64,000 nucleotides of DNA from Peptococcaceae bacterium (GTDB lineage Bacteria; Bacillota; Peptococcia; DRI-13; PHAD01). Every line of letters begins with the position of its first letter. Position 1 is the first letter of the stretch. Location of the stretch: contig JANLFJ010000001.1 of NCBI GenBank assembly GCA_024655825.1, positions 1 through 64,000 on the forward strand, in the 5' to 3' direction. The position numbers were made by a program, and so were the translations under genes. Below are positions 29,421 through 41,639 of the stretch, piece after piece. The notes beneath the pieces are model-generated. The model was not told where the DNA came from. It did not search any database and saw nothing but the letters and a program-made list of their open reading frames with translations.

Positions 29421-29464
29421 TGATTTCGAGTCGTGCGCCTTAAACCGGACTCGGCCATCTCTTC
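29421..29464 (-). pseudogene. 5' half of a broken tRNA-Ser(CGA)
   Basis: Minus strand GAAGAGATGGCCGAGTCCGG and following bases form the acceptor 5' strand, D arm and anticodon arm up to ACTCGAAATC (anticodon CGA), after which tRNA similarity stops. It is separated by ~4 kb from the matching 3' half (25404-25454). The acceptor strand pairs with that 3' half except for one A-C mismatch, possibly a later mutation in the dead gene. Confidence 0.75.
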
Positions 29465-29500
29465 GTGCAACCAAATTAATTCATTTGTAACGCAGTTAGA

Positions 29501-30463
29501 TCACTTGCCCTGTTGCTTTCTGCTCCACCAGTCTGCCAGCCCCTGGGCATTTACTTTAATGTCAAGTGCCAACAACGGAGGCAGCGGCTGGTCCTTTTTG
29601 TAACCTTTTCTTGTAAGATACCCCCTGACCCTTTCTTCTAGAAGGCGGGCCAAATCCTGCCAGGATGGGTCATTCGTACTGCTGAGCGTTTCTTCTGCCG
29701 CCTGAACATGCATATCAAGCATTTCCAGGCAAATATCAAAATACAGTCCCGGCTCAGTGACAGCGCCAAAATGAGTATAAAAAGCCACCTCCGGATTATT
29801 CTTCTTGATCTTTTCCAGGGACAACCTGTACGCTGCGGGATCAAACTGGTTGGGAACCGTCGCCGGGATACAAAAATCTATCTTCATTTTCTTTAATTCC
29901 AGGTAAACAAGGCCCGCCGCATCCCCGCAAAAAACGCCATTCGTCATACTGTCCAGGACAGTAAAGTGGCTGCGGCTATGCCCGTCTCCGTGGAAGAAGG
30001 TGAGTTTCCTGCTCCCGCAGTCTATAGTCTCTCCGTCCTGAACTTGTATGATTCTTTCTTCCGCTGCCGGATAGACAGGCAGCATGGTTTTTTCGAAATC
30101 GACAAAGAAATCTCTTGACCCTTCCACCAAAGGGAGCGGGTTTACAAGAAAACGCGCTCCCCGCGGATGTACAACCAGCCTGGCCTTCTCGCATTTTTGC
30201 AGGAGGTAGCCGGCTGCACCCGCATGGTCCAAATGCAAATGCGTGACTATAACATAAGACACATCGGCCGGAGAATAACCTTTGCTGGCCAGCAGTTTCA
30301 ACCATAATTCCCCCGATGGCCCCGGCCCGGCTTCAATGATGGCCAGTTCATCACCCTCCAGCAAATAACCAGAAGTCCTGCCTTTCAGGTTGCGGTCCAG
30401 CAGATCGATAAGCGTCGTGTTTTGCGCGGTCTCCTCCACCAGCGGGGTTACAGCTTCTGTCAT
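29501..30463 (-). CDS. MBL-fold metallohydrolase
   Basis: A 320-residue metallo-beta-lactamase-fold enzyme. The zinc motif is THLHLDHAG (H-x-H-x-DH, about residue 78), with further ligands in HGDGHSRSHF and GDAAGLVY and a later THFGA. The ~110-residue C-terminal helical extension is seen in glyoxalase-II-like or ETHE-type relatives. ATG 30463 with GGAGAG is preferred over an upstream start at 30487. The substrate is unknown. It is upstream of nothing in operon with certainty; tadA lies 43 bases before it in the same direction. Confidence 0.85.
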   Translation of the reverse strand: MTEAVTPLVEETAQNTTLIDLLDRNLKGRTSGYLLEGDELAIIEAGPGPSGELWLKLLASKGYSPADVSYVIVTHLHLDHAGAAGYLLQKCEKARLVVHPRGARFLVNPLPLVEGSRDFFVDFEKTMLPVYPAAEERIIQVQDGETIDCGSRKLTFFHGDGHSRSHFTVLDSMTNGVFCGDAAGLVYLELKKMKIDFCIPATVPNQFDPAAYRLSLEKIKKNNPEVAFYTHFGAVTEPGLYFDICLEMLDMHVQAAEETLSSTNDPSWQDLARLLEERVRGYLTRKGYKKDQPLPPLLALDIKVNAQGLADWWSRKQQGK

Positions 30464-30506
30464 TCCAATTCTCTCCTTTCCCTGCACTCGTGATCAGGAG
30501 CAAGTT

Positions 30507-30962
30507 TTAGTATTTATCGCGCTGCCGCTCAAAAAATTCGCGCAGCAAAGCAGCCGCTTCACCGGCCAGTACACCGCCGGTGATTTTAACCTGATGATTA
30601 AACCCAGGAAACTGCAGTATGTTGAGCAGCGTTCCCGCCGAACCGGCTTTGGGGTCATCGGCTCCGTAGACCACCCGGTCAATTCTGCTTTGAAGCACAG
30701 CCCCGGCGCACATGGGGCAAGGTTCCAGCGTGACATAAAGAACAGCCCCGTTCAGGCGCCAGCTGTTGAGCTTTTTCCCAGCTTCACGCAAAGCCAGGAT
30801 CTCGGCGTGGGCTGTCGGGTCGTGAGCTGATTCCCTGCGGTTGTGCCCCCGGCCGATAATTTCACCATTGAGTACCACCACGGCTCCCACGGGAACCTCG
30901 CCGTTTTTCATCGCCTTTCGCGCTTCCTGGAGGGCTTCTTTCATGTATTCTTCATGGAGCAT
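30507..30962 (-). CDS. tadA: tRNA-specific adenosine deaminase
   Basis: A 151-residue cytidine-deaminase-fold enzyme that converts A34 to inosine in tRNA-Arg(ACG). The zinc motifs are HAEILAL (H-A-E) and PCPMCAGA (P-C-x2-C), with the family's DPTAHAEILALREA and ALLREFFERQR. The substrate tRNA-Arg(ACG) is encoded only ~170 bases upstream at 31132-31208 on the same strand. The start is ATG 30962. Length is normal. Confidence 0.95.
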   Translation of the reverse strand: MLHEEYMKEALQEARKAMKNGEVPVGAVVVLNGEIIGRGHNRRESAHDPTAHAEILALREAGKKLNSWRLNGAVLYVTLEPCPMCAGAVLQSRIDRVVYGADDPKAGSAGTLLNILQFPGFNHQVKITGGVLAGEAAALLREFFERQRDKY

Positions 30963-31008
30963 ACAATAATACCTTAAAACATTATATTTGAAAACAAAAT
31001 GATAGAAA

Positions 31009-31087
31009 TGGTGCGCCCGGCAGGATTCGAACCTGCGGCAGACGCGGATTAGGAATCCGCCGCTCTATCCACCTGAGCTACGGGCGC
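31009..31087 (-). tRNA. tRNA-Arg (anticodon CCT)
   Basis: Acceptor GCGCCCG/CGGGCGC, D arm GCTC..GAGC, anticodon loop TTCCTAA (CCT, reads AGG), T arm GCAGGTTCGAATCCTGC and encoded CCA. Confidence 0.96.
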
Positions 31088-31131
31088 ACATTTAAATCAG
31101 CAGTTGTTTTTAAACAAGAGGATAATAAAGA

Positions 31132-31208
31132 TGGCGTGCCCGGCAGGATTCGAACCTGCGACCCTTTGATTCGTAGTCAAATACTCTATCCAGCTGAGCT
31201 ACGGGCAC
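31132..31208 (-). tRNA. tRNA-Arg (anticodon ACG)
   Basis: 77 nt. Acceptor GTGCCCG/CGGGCAC, anticodon stem-loop TTTGACTACGAATCAAA (ACG; A34 is the TadA target so it reads CGU/CGC/CGA), T arm GCAGGTTCGAATCCTGC, encoded CCA. Confidence 0.97.
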
Positions 31209-31228
31209 GCAAAACTTGCTTTTTGTAA

Positions 31229-31323
31229 TGGCGGAGAGAGAGGGATTCGAACCCTCGATACAGGTTTACGCCCGTATAATCGCTTAGCAGGCGACCGCCT
31301 TCAGCCTACTCGGCCATCTCTCC
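31229..31323 (-). tRNA. tRNA-Ser (anticodon GCT)
   Basis: Class II, 95 nt. Acceptor GGAGAGA/TCTCTCC, anticodon loop CTGCTAA (GCT, reads AGC/AGU), long variable arm ATACGGGCGTAAACCTGTAT, encoded CCA. Confidence 0.97.
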
Positions 31324-31339
31324 GCAAGCCGCACATAAA

Positions 31340-31369
31340 ATTATACACGTACCGGCAGTATTAAGTCAA
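31340..31369 (-). promoter_or_regulatory. Promoter of tRNA-Ser(GCT) and probably the tRNA-Arg genes
   Basis: Minus strand TTGACT (31364-31369), 18 bp, TATAAT (31340-31345), 16 bases before the tRNA 5' end. The two tRNA-Arg genes and tadA downstream have no visible terminator between them and may be read from here. Confidence 0.7.
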
Positions 31370-31409
31370 TTGCCAGTTTCTCTTCGACAATGAAGAAGCC
31401 TGTTGAAAA

Positions 31410-31499
31410 TGGCGGAGGGGGTGGGATTCGAACCCACGGAACCCGCAAGGATTCAACGGTTTTCAAGACCGCCTCCTTCAACCGCTCGGACACCCCTCC
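31410..31499 (-). tRNA. tRNA-Ser (anticodon TGA)
   Basis: Class II, 90 nt. Acceptor GGAGGGG/CCCCTCC, anticodon loop CTTGAAA (TGA, reads UCA and likely other UCN), long variable arm, encoded CCA. Confidence 0.97.
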
Positions 31500-31546
31500 G
31501 CAAAAAACCGGCTGCTTTATACCATGCCTTTCTACAGGCAGTGACT

Positions 31547-31575
31547 AATATAACATGTTAAACAATGTCTGTCAA
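31547..31575 (-). promoter_or_regulatory. Promoter of tRNA-Ser(TGA)
   Basis: Minus strand TTGACA (31570-31575), 17 bp, TATATT (31547-31552). It lies between the serS stop and the tRNA, so the tRNA need not depend on the serA-serS transcript. Confidence 0.75.
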
Positions 31576-31608
31576 TAACAAGAAAATATGTCCAGCAAAA
31601 GAAGGCGT

Positions 31609-32913
<1,305 letters not shown>

Positions 32914-32933
32914 TTATACTCAAGGCTTTATGC

Positions 32934-34517
32934 TTAAAAAGATACATAGGTGGCGGTCTTAATATCCTTTACTTTCATTATTAATTCCATTACTTCCGGG
33001 CTGACCGGCTGGTCCACCGTCAGGATCATGGCCGCCTTGCCGCCCGGCTCTTCCCGGTCAAGCTGCATCCCGGCAATATTAATATTGTAGTCGCCAAGGA
33101 TCATGCCGATCTGCCCTACAAGCCTGGGTCTATCCCTGTGCATAATGATAACCAGGTTGCCGGTTGGCTGAATGTCCAGTGTAAACTGGTCGATACTCAG
33201 AATCCTCAATTCGTTGTTTTTAAACACGGTCCCGGAAAAAGAGCGTTTCCATTTCCCGTTACCCTTTATGACAACACTGATCTTATTGGTATAGTCTTCC
33301 GTCTGCGGGCTTTTTATCTCTCTAACCTTGATGCCTCTTTGTTTTGCCACCAGTGGGGCGTTGACATAGTTGACAGCTTCATGCAGGAATGGTCTTAATA
33401 TACCCTTGAGAAAAGTATTTGTTAATGACCCCAGGTCGTAATCCGCAATTTCGCCCAGATACTTTATCTCAATATCATCTATCGGTCCTTCGGCCAGGCT
33501 GCCACCCAGCTTGCCAAGCTTTTCCATTAATTCGATATAGGGTTTTATCACTTGGATCAATTCCGGCTTAATAAACGGGATATTGACTGCGTTTTGCACC
33601 GGCTCGCCATGCAGCACGCGCAGTATTTCATAAGCAACATCGATGGCCACGTTGACCTGGGCCTCCTGGGTGGAAGCGCCAAGATGAGGGGTGACAATAA
33701 CTTCAGGCAGCGCAAAAAGCGGGCTCTGGGTAAGAGGCTCTTTTTCATATACGTCCAGGGCGGCGCCTGCTACTTTTTTATTGATAATGGCTTCGTAAAG
33801 GGCCGCTTCGTCAATAATCCCGCCTCTGGCTACGTTAAGTATCCTGACCCCGTCTTTCATCTTATCGAACTGCTCTTTGCAAATCATATGCCTGGTTTCC
33901 GAAGTAAGGGGCATATGTACGGTTATAATATCGCTTTCGCGCAGCAGCGTATCCAGATCGACCAGTTCGACCCCGGCCCTTTGGGCTGTTTGCTGCGTCA
34001 CATAGGGATCATAAACCATTATTTCCATGCCAAAGGCTTTGCTTCTCTTGCCAACTTCCGAACCTATTTTTCCAAAGCCAATTATGCCAAGCTTTTTGCT
34101 GCGCAGTTCCACCCCGACGTATTTGGAGCGGTTCCACTGTCCCTGGCGCAGCGAATGGTCGGCCTGCGGGATATGTCTGGCCAGCGCAAGCATCATGCCC
34201 ATTGTGTGTTCGGCCGCCGAAATGGTATTCCCGTCAGGCGTATTCACAACAACAATGCCTTTTAATGTGGCGGCTTCAACATCAATATTATCAATTCCTA
34301 CTCCGGCGCGGCCCACAACTTTGAGCTGGTGGCAGTTTTCCAGTATTTTTTTGGTGATTTTTGTTTCGCTGCGCACGATTATCCCCTGGTACTCGGGAAC
34401 CAAGGCGCAGAGTTCTTCCTCGGAAAGTTTTAACTTAACGTCGACCTCAACGGAAGGGTCCCGTTTCAATACCTCTATCCCTTTTTCCGAAATGGGATCG
34501 CATACCAGTACTTTCAT
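32934..34517 (-). CDS. serA: D-3-phosphoglycerate dehydrogenase
   Basis: A 527-residue long-form SerA that starts serine synthesis by oxidising 3-phosphoglycerate with NAD. The NAD-binding region GIIGFGKIGSEVGKRSKAFG is at about residues 144-163, catalytic features are VARGGIIDEAAL and the HLGASTQEA His. An ASB (allosteric substrate-binding) domain follows at about 320-450, and a C-terminal ACT domain (LVIIMHRDRPRLVGQIGMIL) is present, allowing feedback by serine. First gene after a T-box leader; serS follows. Confidence 0.97.
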   Translation of the reverse strand: MKVLVCDPISEKGIEVLKRDPSVEVDVKLKLSEEELCALVPEYQGIIVRSETKITKKILENCHQLKVVGRAGVGIDNIDVEAATLKGIVVVNTPDGNTISAAEHTMGMMLALARHIPQADHSLRQGQWNRSKYVGVELRSKKLGIIGFGKIGSEVGKRSKAFGMEIMVYDPYVTQQTAQRAGVELVDLDTLLRESDIITVHMPLTSETRHMICKEQFDKMKDGVRILNVARGGIIDEAALYEAIINKKVAGAALDVYEKEPLTQSPLFALPEVIVTPHLGASTQEAQVNVAIDVAYEILRVLHGEPVQNAVNIPFIKPELIQVIKPYIELMEKLGKLGGSLAEGPIDDIEIKYLGEIADYDLGSLTNTFLKGILRPFLHEAVNYVNAPLVAKQRGIKVREIKSPQTEDYTNKISVVIKGNGKWKRSFSGTVFKNNELRILSIDQFTLDIQPTGNLVIIMHRDRPRLVGQIGMILGDYNINIAGMQLDREEPGGKAAMILTVDQPVSPEVMELIMKVKDIKTATYVSF

Positions 34518-34562
34518 AAATAAAATCTCCTTTCTCTTAGAGGTAAGCGTTAATTATAAATA

Positions 34563-34800
34563 AAACTCCCGTCCCTGAGCAAATTAAGACAGGGACGGGA
34601 GCAAATTCCCGCGGTGCCACCCAAATTGACCGGCTGCTTCAAACCTTCAAGCATCCAGCCCTCCTTGTTTCATGCATAACGGGCACGACCGCCGGCTTTT
34701 TCCCGGAGCTCCGGGGCGGAATTCGCCGGAATGCCTGTTGGTTTTCACCTCCAGCACCAACTCTCTACAAGGCTATCTTCCGGGTACTTTTCCCCTTCAC
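34563..34800 (-). promoter_or_regulatory. T-box riboswitch of serA-serS
   Basis: The minus strand carries the conserved T-box GGGTGGCACCGCG (34610-34622), followed by a 12-bp terminator stem (34566-34577 with 34590-34601) and a T-rich tail. Upstream, AGTA (about 34782-34785) and GAA of the loop-E motif flank the specifier loop, and the Stem I apical region has GGTGAAAACC. After GAA comes TTCCG; the serine codon TCC is the best fit given the downstream genes, although TTC (Phe) is the in-register alternative. Uncharged tRNA-Ser(GGA) should favour read-through. Confidence 0.85.
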
Positions 34801-34865
34801 AGCTTTATTGCCGTTTTATGTTTATATGATGTCATTTTACATGAAATATTATTATTATGCAAGCA

Positions 34866-36089
34866 TTATAATTTCTTCTTGCCGGTCCTTACAATTTCGT
34901 ACGTATCGCGGGCGATCATCAGTTCCTCGTTTGTCGGAATTACCAGAACACGCGTCCTGGCGTCATCAGCCGAAACGTCCGCTTCTACCCCGCGGGTGAA
35001 GTTTTTATCGGGATCTATTTTTATCCCGAAGAACTCCATGTCGGCACAGATTTTTGCGCGCATAGAAGCCGAGTTCTCTCCCAGCCCGGCCGTGAAGACA
35101 ACGGCATCAACCCCGTTTAACACGGCGCAGTATGATCCTATGTATTTTTTCACCACGTAGGCGAACCTGTCCAGCGCCAGCTGGGCCCTGAGGTTGATTT
35201 CGCCCTGGTCTTCCCCCTGGGCGGCGTTTTCTATATCCCTAAAGTCGCTGCTCACGCCCGACAGGCCCAATACGCCGCACTGCTTGTTTAAAAAGTTATC
35301 GACCTGTTCGACTGTCCATTTTTCTTTTTTCATCAATTGAAAAACGATTGCCGGGTCAAGGTCGCCTGAACGCGTCCCCATCATAACACCTTCCAGAGGC
35401 GTATAACCCATGCTGGTATCAATGCTGATGCCGTTTTTTACTGCCGCTATGCTGGCGCCGTTTCCCAGGTGACAAGTGATAACCTTTATTTCTTCCAGAG
35501 GCCGCTTGAGCATAACAGCCGCCCGCTGGGCTACGTACTTGTGCGAAGTCCCGTGGAAGCCGTATTTGCGGATCTTGTATTTCTTGTAATACTCGTACGG
35601 TATCCCATACAGGTAAGCATATGGAGGCATTGTCTGGTGAAAAGCTGTATCAAAAACGCCCACTTCCGGAACATTGGGCATAATCTTCTGACACGCTTCA
35701 ATTCCCATAATATTGGGCGGATTGTGAAGCGGCGCCAGTTCGATATTTTCTTTTAACGAATCAATCACTTGGTCAGTAATCAACACGGAGCCGGAAAAGT
35801 CTTCCGCGCCATGCACGACCCGGTGACCAATGGCTGAGATCTCGTCCATGGATTTTATTACGCCATGTTTTGGATCGAGAAGCGCTTTTATCACCAGGGT
35901 AATCGCTTTTTCATGATTAGGCACGTCCTCCTCAATCACATACTTTTCTGCCCCTTTTCGTTGTGTAAGGATTGAACCCTGCAGCCCGATTCTTTCAACA
36001 AGTCCCTTGACCAGGACCTGTTCATTTGTCATATCAAACAACTGGTATTTTACTGATGAACTCCCACAATTGATAACTAAGATATTCAA
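34866..36089 (-). CDS. ackA: Acetate kinase
   Basis: A 407-residue ASKHA-fold kinase that makes ATP from acetyl phosphate. [16 protein letters not shown] (residues 4-19) is the first phosphate motif, with [29 protein letters not shown] and [10 protein letters not shown] following; [10 protein letters not shown] is near the C-terminus. TTG 36089 with AGGAGG at 9 bases is preferred over ATG 36122. No phosphotransacetylase gene is beside it. It fits fermentative acetate production from PFOR-derived acetyl-CoA. Confidence 0.95.
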   Translation of the reverse strand: MNILVINCGSSSVKYQLFDMTNEQVLVKGLVERIGLQGSILTQRKGAEKYVIEEDVPNHEKAITLVIKALLDPKHGVIKSMDEISAIGHRVVHGAEDFSGSVLITDQVIDSLKENIELAPLHNPPNIMGIEACQKIMPNVPEVGVFDTAFHQTMPPYAYLYGIPYEYYKKYKIRKYGFHGTSHKYVAQRAAVMLKRPLEEIKVITCHLGNGASIAAVKNGISIDTSMGYTPLEGVMMGTRSGDLDPAIVFQLMKKEKWTVEQVDNFLNKQCGVLGLSGVSSDFRDIENAAQGEDQGEINLRAQLALDRFAYVVKKYIGSYCAVLNGVDAVVFTAGLGENSASMRAKICADMEFFGIKIDPDKNFTRGVEADVSADDARTRVLVIPTNEELMIARDTYEIVRTGKKKL

Positions 36090-36234
36090 TTTGACAGGCC
36101 TCCTGTTCACATGTTTTTTCAAGGAAATATTTCACTTATTATGACACTTTGTATCTTACACTATATCCATGACCTCTGCAACAATTAGACGCGTAAATAT
36201 TCGATAACCAATTTTCAACAAATTATTATCTTTT

Positions 36235-38682
36235 TTATTTCCCGTTTTCGTCTTCCTCCCTGACAGCTACCCGGGCCAGGGCAACAACCCTGTCGTTTTC
36301 GCCAATTCTCATTGTCGTAACCCCCTGGGTCGCCCTGCCCATGATTGATATGTCATCAACAGAAAGACGGATCATTATACCGTCCTGGGTGATAATCATC
36401 ACTTCATCTCCTTCGGAAACAACCAGGATGCCAATAATTGAGCCGTTGCGGGGCGTTGTTTTCATCCCGATAACGCCTTTCCCTCCCCGGTTCTGGGTTC
36501 GAAATTCCGTTAATCTGGTTCGTTTGCTAAAGCCTTTTTCCGTCACCGTCAGCAGGCTGGCCCCGCTTCTGAACGTATCCATGCCCACCACCAAATCGCC
36601 TGCCAGCAGACTGATTCCCTTAACCCCGCGGGCTGTACGTCCCATACCGCGGACATCTGATTCACTAAAGCGTATCACCAGCCCTCCCCTGGTGGCCAAA
36701 ATGATGTCATCCTCCCCGCTTGTCAATTTTACGCCGACAAGCTCGTCCCCCTCATCAAGGCTTAGGGCTATAATGCCATCCTTCCGGGCCGAATCGTATT
36801 CAACAAGGCTTGTCTTCTTTACAACCCCTCTTTTGGTTGCCGTAAACAGGTACTCTTCCTGCGCATATTCGCGGATAGGGATTACTGCGGTTATTTTATC
36901 TTCTCCGGTAAGGTTCAACAGGTTGACGATAGCGGTCCCTTTGGCTTGACGGCCGGCTTCCGGCACTTCATAGCTTTTTAGCCTGTATACCTTGCCCTTG
37001 TTGGTGAAAAACAAAAGGTAGTGATGGGTAGTGGTTATAAAAAGGTGTTCCACGAAGTCTTCTTCTTTGGTGGTAATGGCCGTAATTCCCCGCCCGCCGC
37101 GTCTTTGACTGCGATAGGCGGAAACCGGCTGGCGCTTAATGTAGCCGCTGTGCGTTATGGCAATAACCACGTCCTCTTCAGCGATTAAATCTTCTGCTTC
37201 CAGGTTTTCCGCCGCCTTGCCGATTTGTGTCCTCCGCTCGTCGCCGAACTTTTCTTTGAGAGCGTTTATTTCTTCCCTTATTATTTGCAGAACGAGTCTT
37301 TCGTCAGCCAGCACGTTCCTGTAATAGGCAATTCGGGTTATCAGGTCCTTGTATTCTTCCTCCAGTTTTTCTCTTTCCAGACCGGAAAGCTTGCCCAATC
37401 TCATATCAACTATTGCTTGCGCCTGTTTGTCCGTAAGAGCAAATCTTTCAATAAGGTTATTCTTAGCTGTTTCCACGTCGCGGGAATGGCGAATAATGCG
37501 AATTACTTCATCTATATGATCAATGGCTATTTTTAGCCCTTCCACAATATGCAGTCGTTCTTCCGCCTTCTTCAGGTCATAACGAGTCCTCCTGACCACC
37601 ACATCTTTCTGGTGCTCAAGGTAATGGAAGAGAGTTTCTTTCAGGTTAAGAACCCTGGGCTCTCCACCTACCAGGGCAATCATGATCACACCAAAACTGT
37701 CCTGGAGCTGGGTTTGTTTATAAAGCTGGTTTAAGATTACCTGGGGGTTTGCGTCGCGTCTCAGTTCAATCACCATGCGCAGGCCAGTCCTGTCCGATTC
37801 GTCGCGCAAATCGGTAATCCCGTCAATTCTCTTGTCACGCACCAACTCGGCAATTTTTTCAATAAGCTTGGCTTTGTTTACCAGGTAAGGAATCTCGGTA
37901 ATCAGTATGCGCATTTTCCCGTTGTTCTGTTTTTCAACGCGGCAGACTCCCCTGACCACTATGGAGCCGCGCCCTGTCTCATACGCCTGCCTGATTCCGT
38001 CCCGGCCCATGATAATACCGCCTGTTGGAAAATCCGGGCCTTTGATTATTTCCATCAGCTCTTTAACCGATATTTCAGGTTTGTCTATCAGCGCAACAAC
38101 GCCGTTTATGACTTCTGTCAGATTGTGCGGCGGGATATTCGTAGCCATACCCACGGCAATGCCGGAAGACCCGTTGACAAGAAGGTTGGGGATGCGGGAA
38201 GGTAAAACAAGCGGCTCTTCCAGGGTGTCGTCATAATTGGGAATAAAGTCGACCGTCTCTTTGTCAATATCCCGCAGCATCTCCAGGGCTATCCTGGACA
38301 TGCGAACTTCTGTGTAACGCATGGCTGCAGCCGAATCCCCATCTATCGAGCCAAAGTTTCCGTGCCCGTCGATTAAAGGATACCTTGTAGAAAAATCCTG
38401 GGCCAAACGGACCATTGCGTCATATACAGCGGTGTCGCCATGTGGGTGATAGCGCCCCAAGACATCGCCCACCACGCGTGCTGATTTCTTGTGGGGTTTA
38501 TCCGGAGTCATCCCGGATTCGTGCATAGAGTAAAGAATGCGCCTGTGCACAGGCTTTAAACCGTCCCTGACATCAGGTAAAGCGCGACCGATAATCACGC
38601 TCATGGCATAGTCGATGTATGATTTCTTCATTTCTTCTTCTATACGAATTGGTATGATTTTCCCGTCAATATACGCTTCCAC
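36235..38682 (-). CDS. gyrA: DNA gyrase subunit A
   Basis: An 815-residue type IIA topoisomerase subunit. The catalytic tyrosine is in [11 protein letters not shown] (about residue 122). [20 protein letters not shown] marks the quinolone-contact region, with Thr at the position of E. coli Ser83. The C-terminal beta-pinwheel has the GyrA-box QRRGGRG (about 529-535). It completes gyrase with GyrB from 39456-41351; a small response regulator gene lies between them. Length is usual. Confidence 0.98.
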   Translation of the reverse strand: MEAYIDGKIIPIRIEEEMKKSYIDYAMSVIIGRALPDVRDGLKPVHRRILYSMHESGMTPDKPHKKSARVVGDVLGRYHPHGDTAVYDAMVRLAQDFSTRYPLIDGHGNFGSIDGDSAAAMRYTEVRMSRIALEMLRDIDKETVDFIPNYDDTLEEPLVLPSRIPNLLVNGSSGIAVGMATNIPPHNLTEVINGVVALIDKPEISVKELMEIIKGPDFPTGGIIMGRDGIRQAYETGRGSIVVRGVCRVEKQNNGKMRILITEIPYLVNKAKLIEKIAELVRDKRIDGITDLRDESDRTGLRMVIELRRDANPQVILNQLYKQTQLQDSFGVIMIALVGGEPRVLNLKETLFHYLEHQKDVVVRRTRYDLKKAEERLHIVEGLKIAIDHIDEVIRIIRHSRDVETAKNNLIERFALTDKQAQAIVDMRLGKLSGLEREKLEEEYKDLITRIAYYRNVLADERLVLQIIREEINALKEKFGDERRTQIGKAAENLEAEDLIAEEDVVIAITHSGYIKRQPVSAYRSQRRGGRGITAITTKEEDFVEHLFITTTHHYLLFFTNKGKVYRLKSYEVPEAGRQAKGTAIVNLLNLTGEDKITAVIPIREYAQEEYLFTATKRGVVKKTSLVEYDSARKDGIIALSLDEGDELVGVKLTSGEDDIILATRGGLVIRFSESDVRGMGRTARGVKGISLLAGDLVVGMDTFRSGASLLTVTEKGFSKRTRLTEFRTQNRGGKGVIGMKTTPRNGSIIGILVVSEGDEVMIITQDGIMIRLSVDDISIMGRATQGVTTMRIGENDRVVALARVAVREEDENGK

Positions 38683-38844
38683 AGTGTTTCACCTCGAGAA
38701 GTTAATAGCTGCCAAAAAACGGTTTGTTTTTCTCAGTAGTAGTATAGCCTTTTTAGTTAAGCAAATCAAACAGTTTATCTCGACATCCTCCCGGCGGGTA
38801 CCACAGGGCGGCACGCCAGTAAAACCGGCCTGAAAAATAAAAAC

Positions 38845-38868
38845 GCCCAGGTCAATGGCTACCTGGTA
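38845..38868 (-). terminator. Terminator of the response-regulator gene
   Basis: A 7-bp stem ACCAGGT/ACCTGGG with an 8-nt loop and a T-rich tail on the minus strand; it overlaps the gene's stop codon. Confidence 0.6.
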
Positions 38869-39215
38869 ACGCTTTTGATCATTCTGTTCAGTTTTTCAAA
38901 TTGGAAGGGCTTTTCCAGGATGCCTTGGGCGCCGACTCTTGAAGCTACTTCCGGGAGTGTTTCATGCGCGGAAAAAAGGATAATCGGAATATTCTTGGTG
39001 AACGGGTTTTTCCTCAGGCAGAGTGCCATTTCTTCGCCGCTCATTTCAGGCATTCTCATATCTATAATTATCAGGTCCACTTTTTCCTTTGAAAGTACCT
39101 CAAGTGCTTTTAGCGGCGAAGTAAAGACAAGAGGTGAATATCCTTCCATTTCCAGGAATAAGCTCAGGGAAAGAAGAATGCCCTGTTCATCATCCACAAC
39201 CGCAATTTTCAACAT
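38859..39215 (-). CDS. CheY-like response regulator, single receiver domain
   Basis: 118 residues forming just a receiver domain: acidic pair DDE (about 8-10), phospho-acceptor Asp in LIIIDMRMPEMSGEE (about 53), conserved Thr/Ser position in ILFSAHE, and Lys in ILEKPFQFEKL. No output domain, so it should act by protein contact. There is no histidine kinase near. It is inserted between gyrB and gyrA, not typical of the Bacillus order. ATG 39215 with AGAGGTG is preferred. Confidence 0.88.
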   Translation of the reverse strand: MLKIAVVDDEQGILLSLSLFLEMEGYSPLVFTSPLKALEVLSKEKVDLIIIDMRMPEMSGEEMALCLRKNPFTKNIPIILFSAHETLPEVASRVGAQGILEKPFQFEKLNRMIKSVTR

Positions 39216-39380
39216 TATCACCTCTTTAAATGCGCGGATGGTTGTACAAAAGGTATTTTAGCCGAATCAACCGGCAGTTACAATATGTGTAAATTGTCTT
39301 TTAATGTAATAATTTGACTTGTTTTGTCGAACTATATTAAATTTGTATCTTTATGATTAAAATTATGAATAATAATAAAC

Positions 39381-39414
39381 GGCGGTCTCCGCTTTTTTTG
39401 TGAAACCGCCTCAC
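39381..39414 (-). terminator. Probable terminator after gyrB
   Basis: Minus strand GAGGCGGTTTC pairs with GGAGACCGCC over ~9 bp around an A-rich loop, then an AT-rich tail follows. The stem is imperfect. Confidence 0.5.
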
Positions 39415-39455
39415 AATAAGACTGTTATTCAAGGTCATAACCGAATCGGATGCCC

Positions 39456-41366
<1,911 letters not shown>

Positions 41367-41639
41367 TCATTTCTCTGCGTTATCTGCATATAAAAAGTAA
41401 AAGCGATTAGAAGCTCTTTTCAAAAGGGTTGCGGATGAAATGGGAGAAAAGTATATCTTATCTTTAACCAGAATGATGCTTTTGTAATCCTGTTCTTTTG
41501 GAATTTCAACAATCCTGTTTTCAAAAGAAGCTGTCTCCAAAAACTCTTTTGTCACGGGGTTTTGAGTTGACGGCCTGTCGAGGATCGCCACAATATCTTT
41601 TTTTAATACGGATACATCTCCACCCAGGTGCAGTAACAC
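41367..41639 (-). CDS. remB: RemB/DUF370 extracellular matrix regulator family
   Basis: A 90-residue protein of the RemA/RemB family (YaaB in Bacillus), with the characteristic HLGGDVSVLKKDIVAILD N-terminus and KSIILV..YFSPISSATLLKR. RemA relatives form DNA-binding ring oligomers that control biofilm genes. It sits between recF and gyrB, as in Bacillus. The GTG start follows GGAGG and abuts the recF stop. Confidence 0.85.
   Translation of the reverse strand: MLLHLGGDVSVLKKDIVAILDRPSTQNPVTKEFLETASFENRIVEIPKEQDYKSIILVKDKIYFSPISSATLLKRASNRFYFLYADNAEK

Larger units (their letters stand above)
25404..29464. mobile_element. Eroded integrative element and IS relic inside tRNA-Ser(CGA)
   Basis: The stretch between the two tRNA halves holds an IS1634-type transposase relic, a tyrosine integrase, an excision/HTH-type protein, a HepT/MntA pair and an intact tRNA-Ser(CGA) with its own terminator. 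Transfer and maintenance genes are absent, so this looks like the remnant of a larger element after deletions. A 12-bp word TGATTTCGAGTC is shared by the intact tRNA (29229-29240) and the 5' fragment (29421-29432), across the anticodon loop, a typical attachment core. Exact ends are uncertain. Confidence 0.6.

Noticed and set aside
29079-29474. 131-codon minus-strand frame over the tRNA region
   Set aside because: It spans an intact tRNA, its terminator and a tRNA fragment and has no ribosome-binding site.
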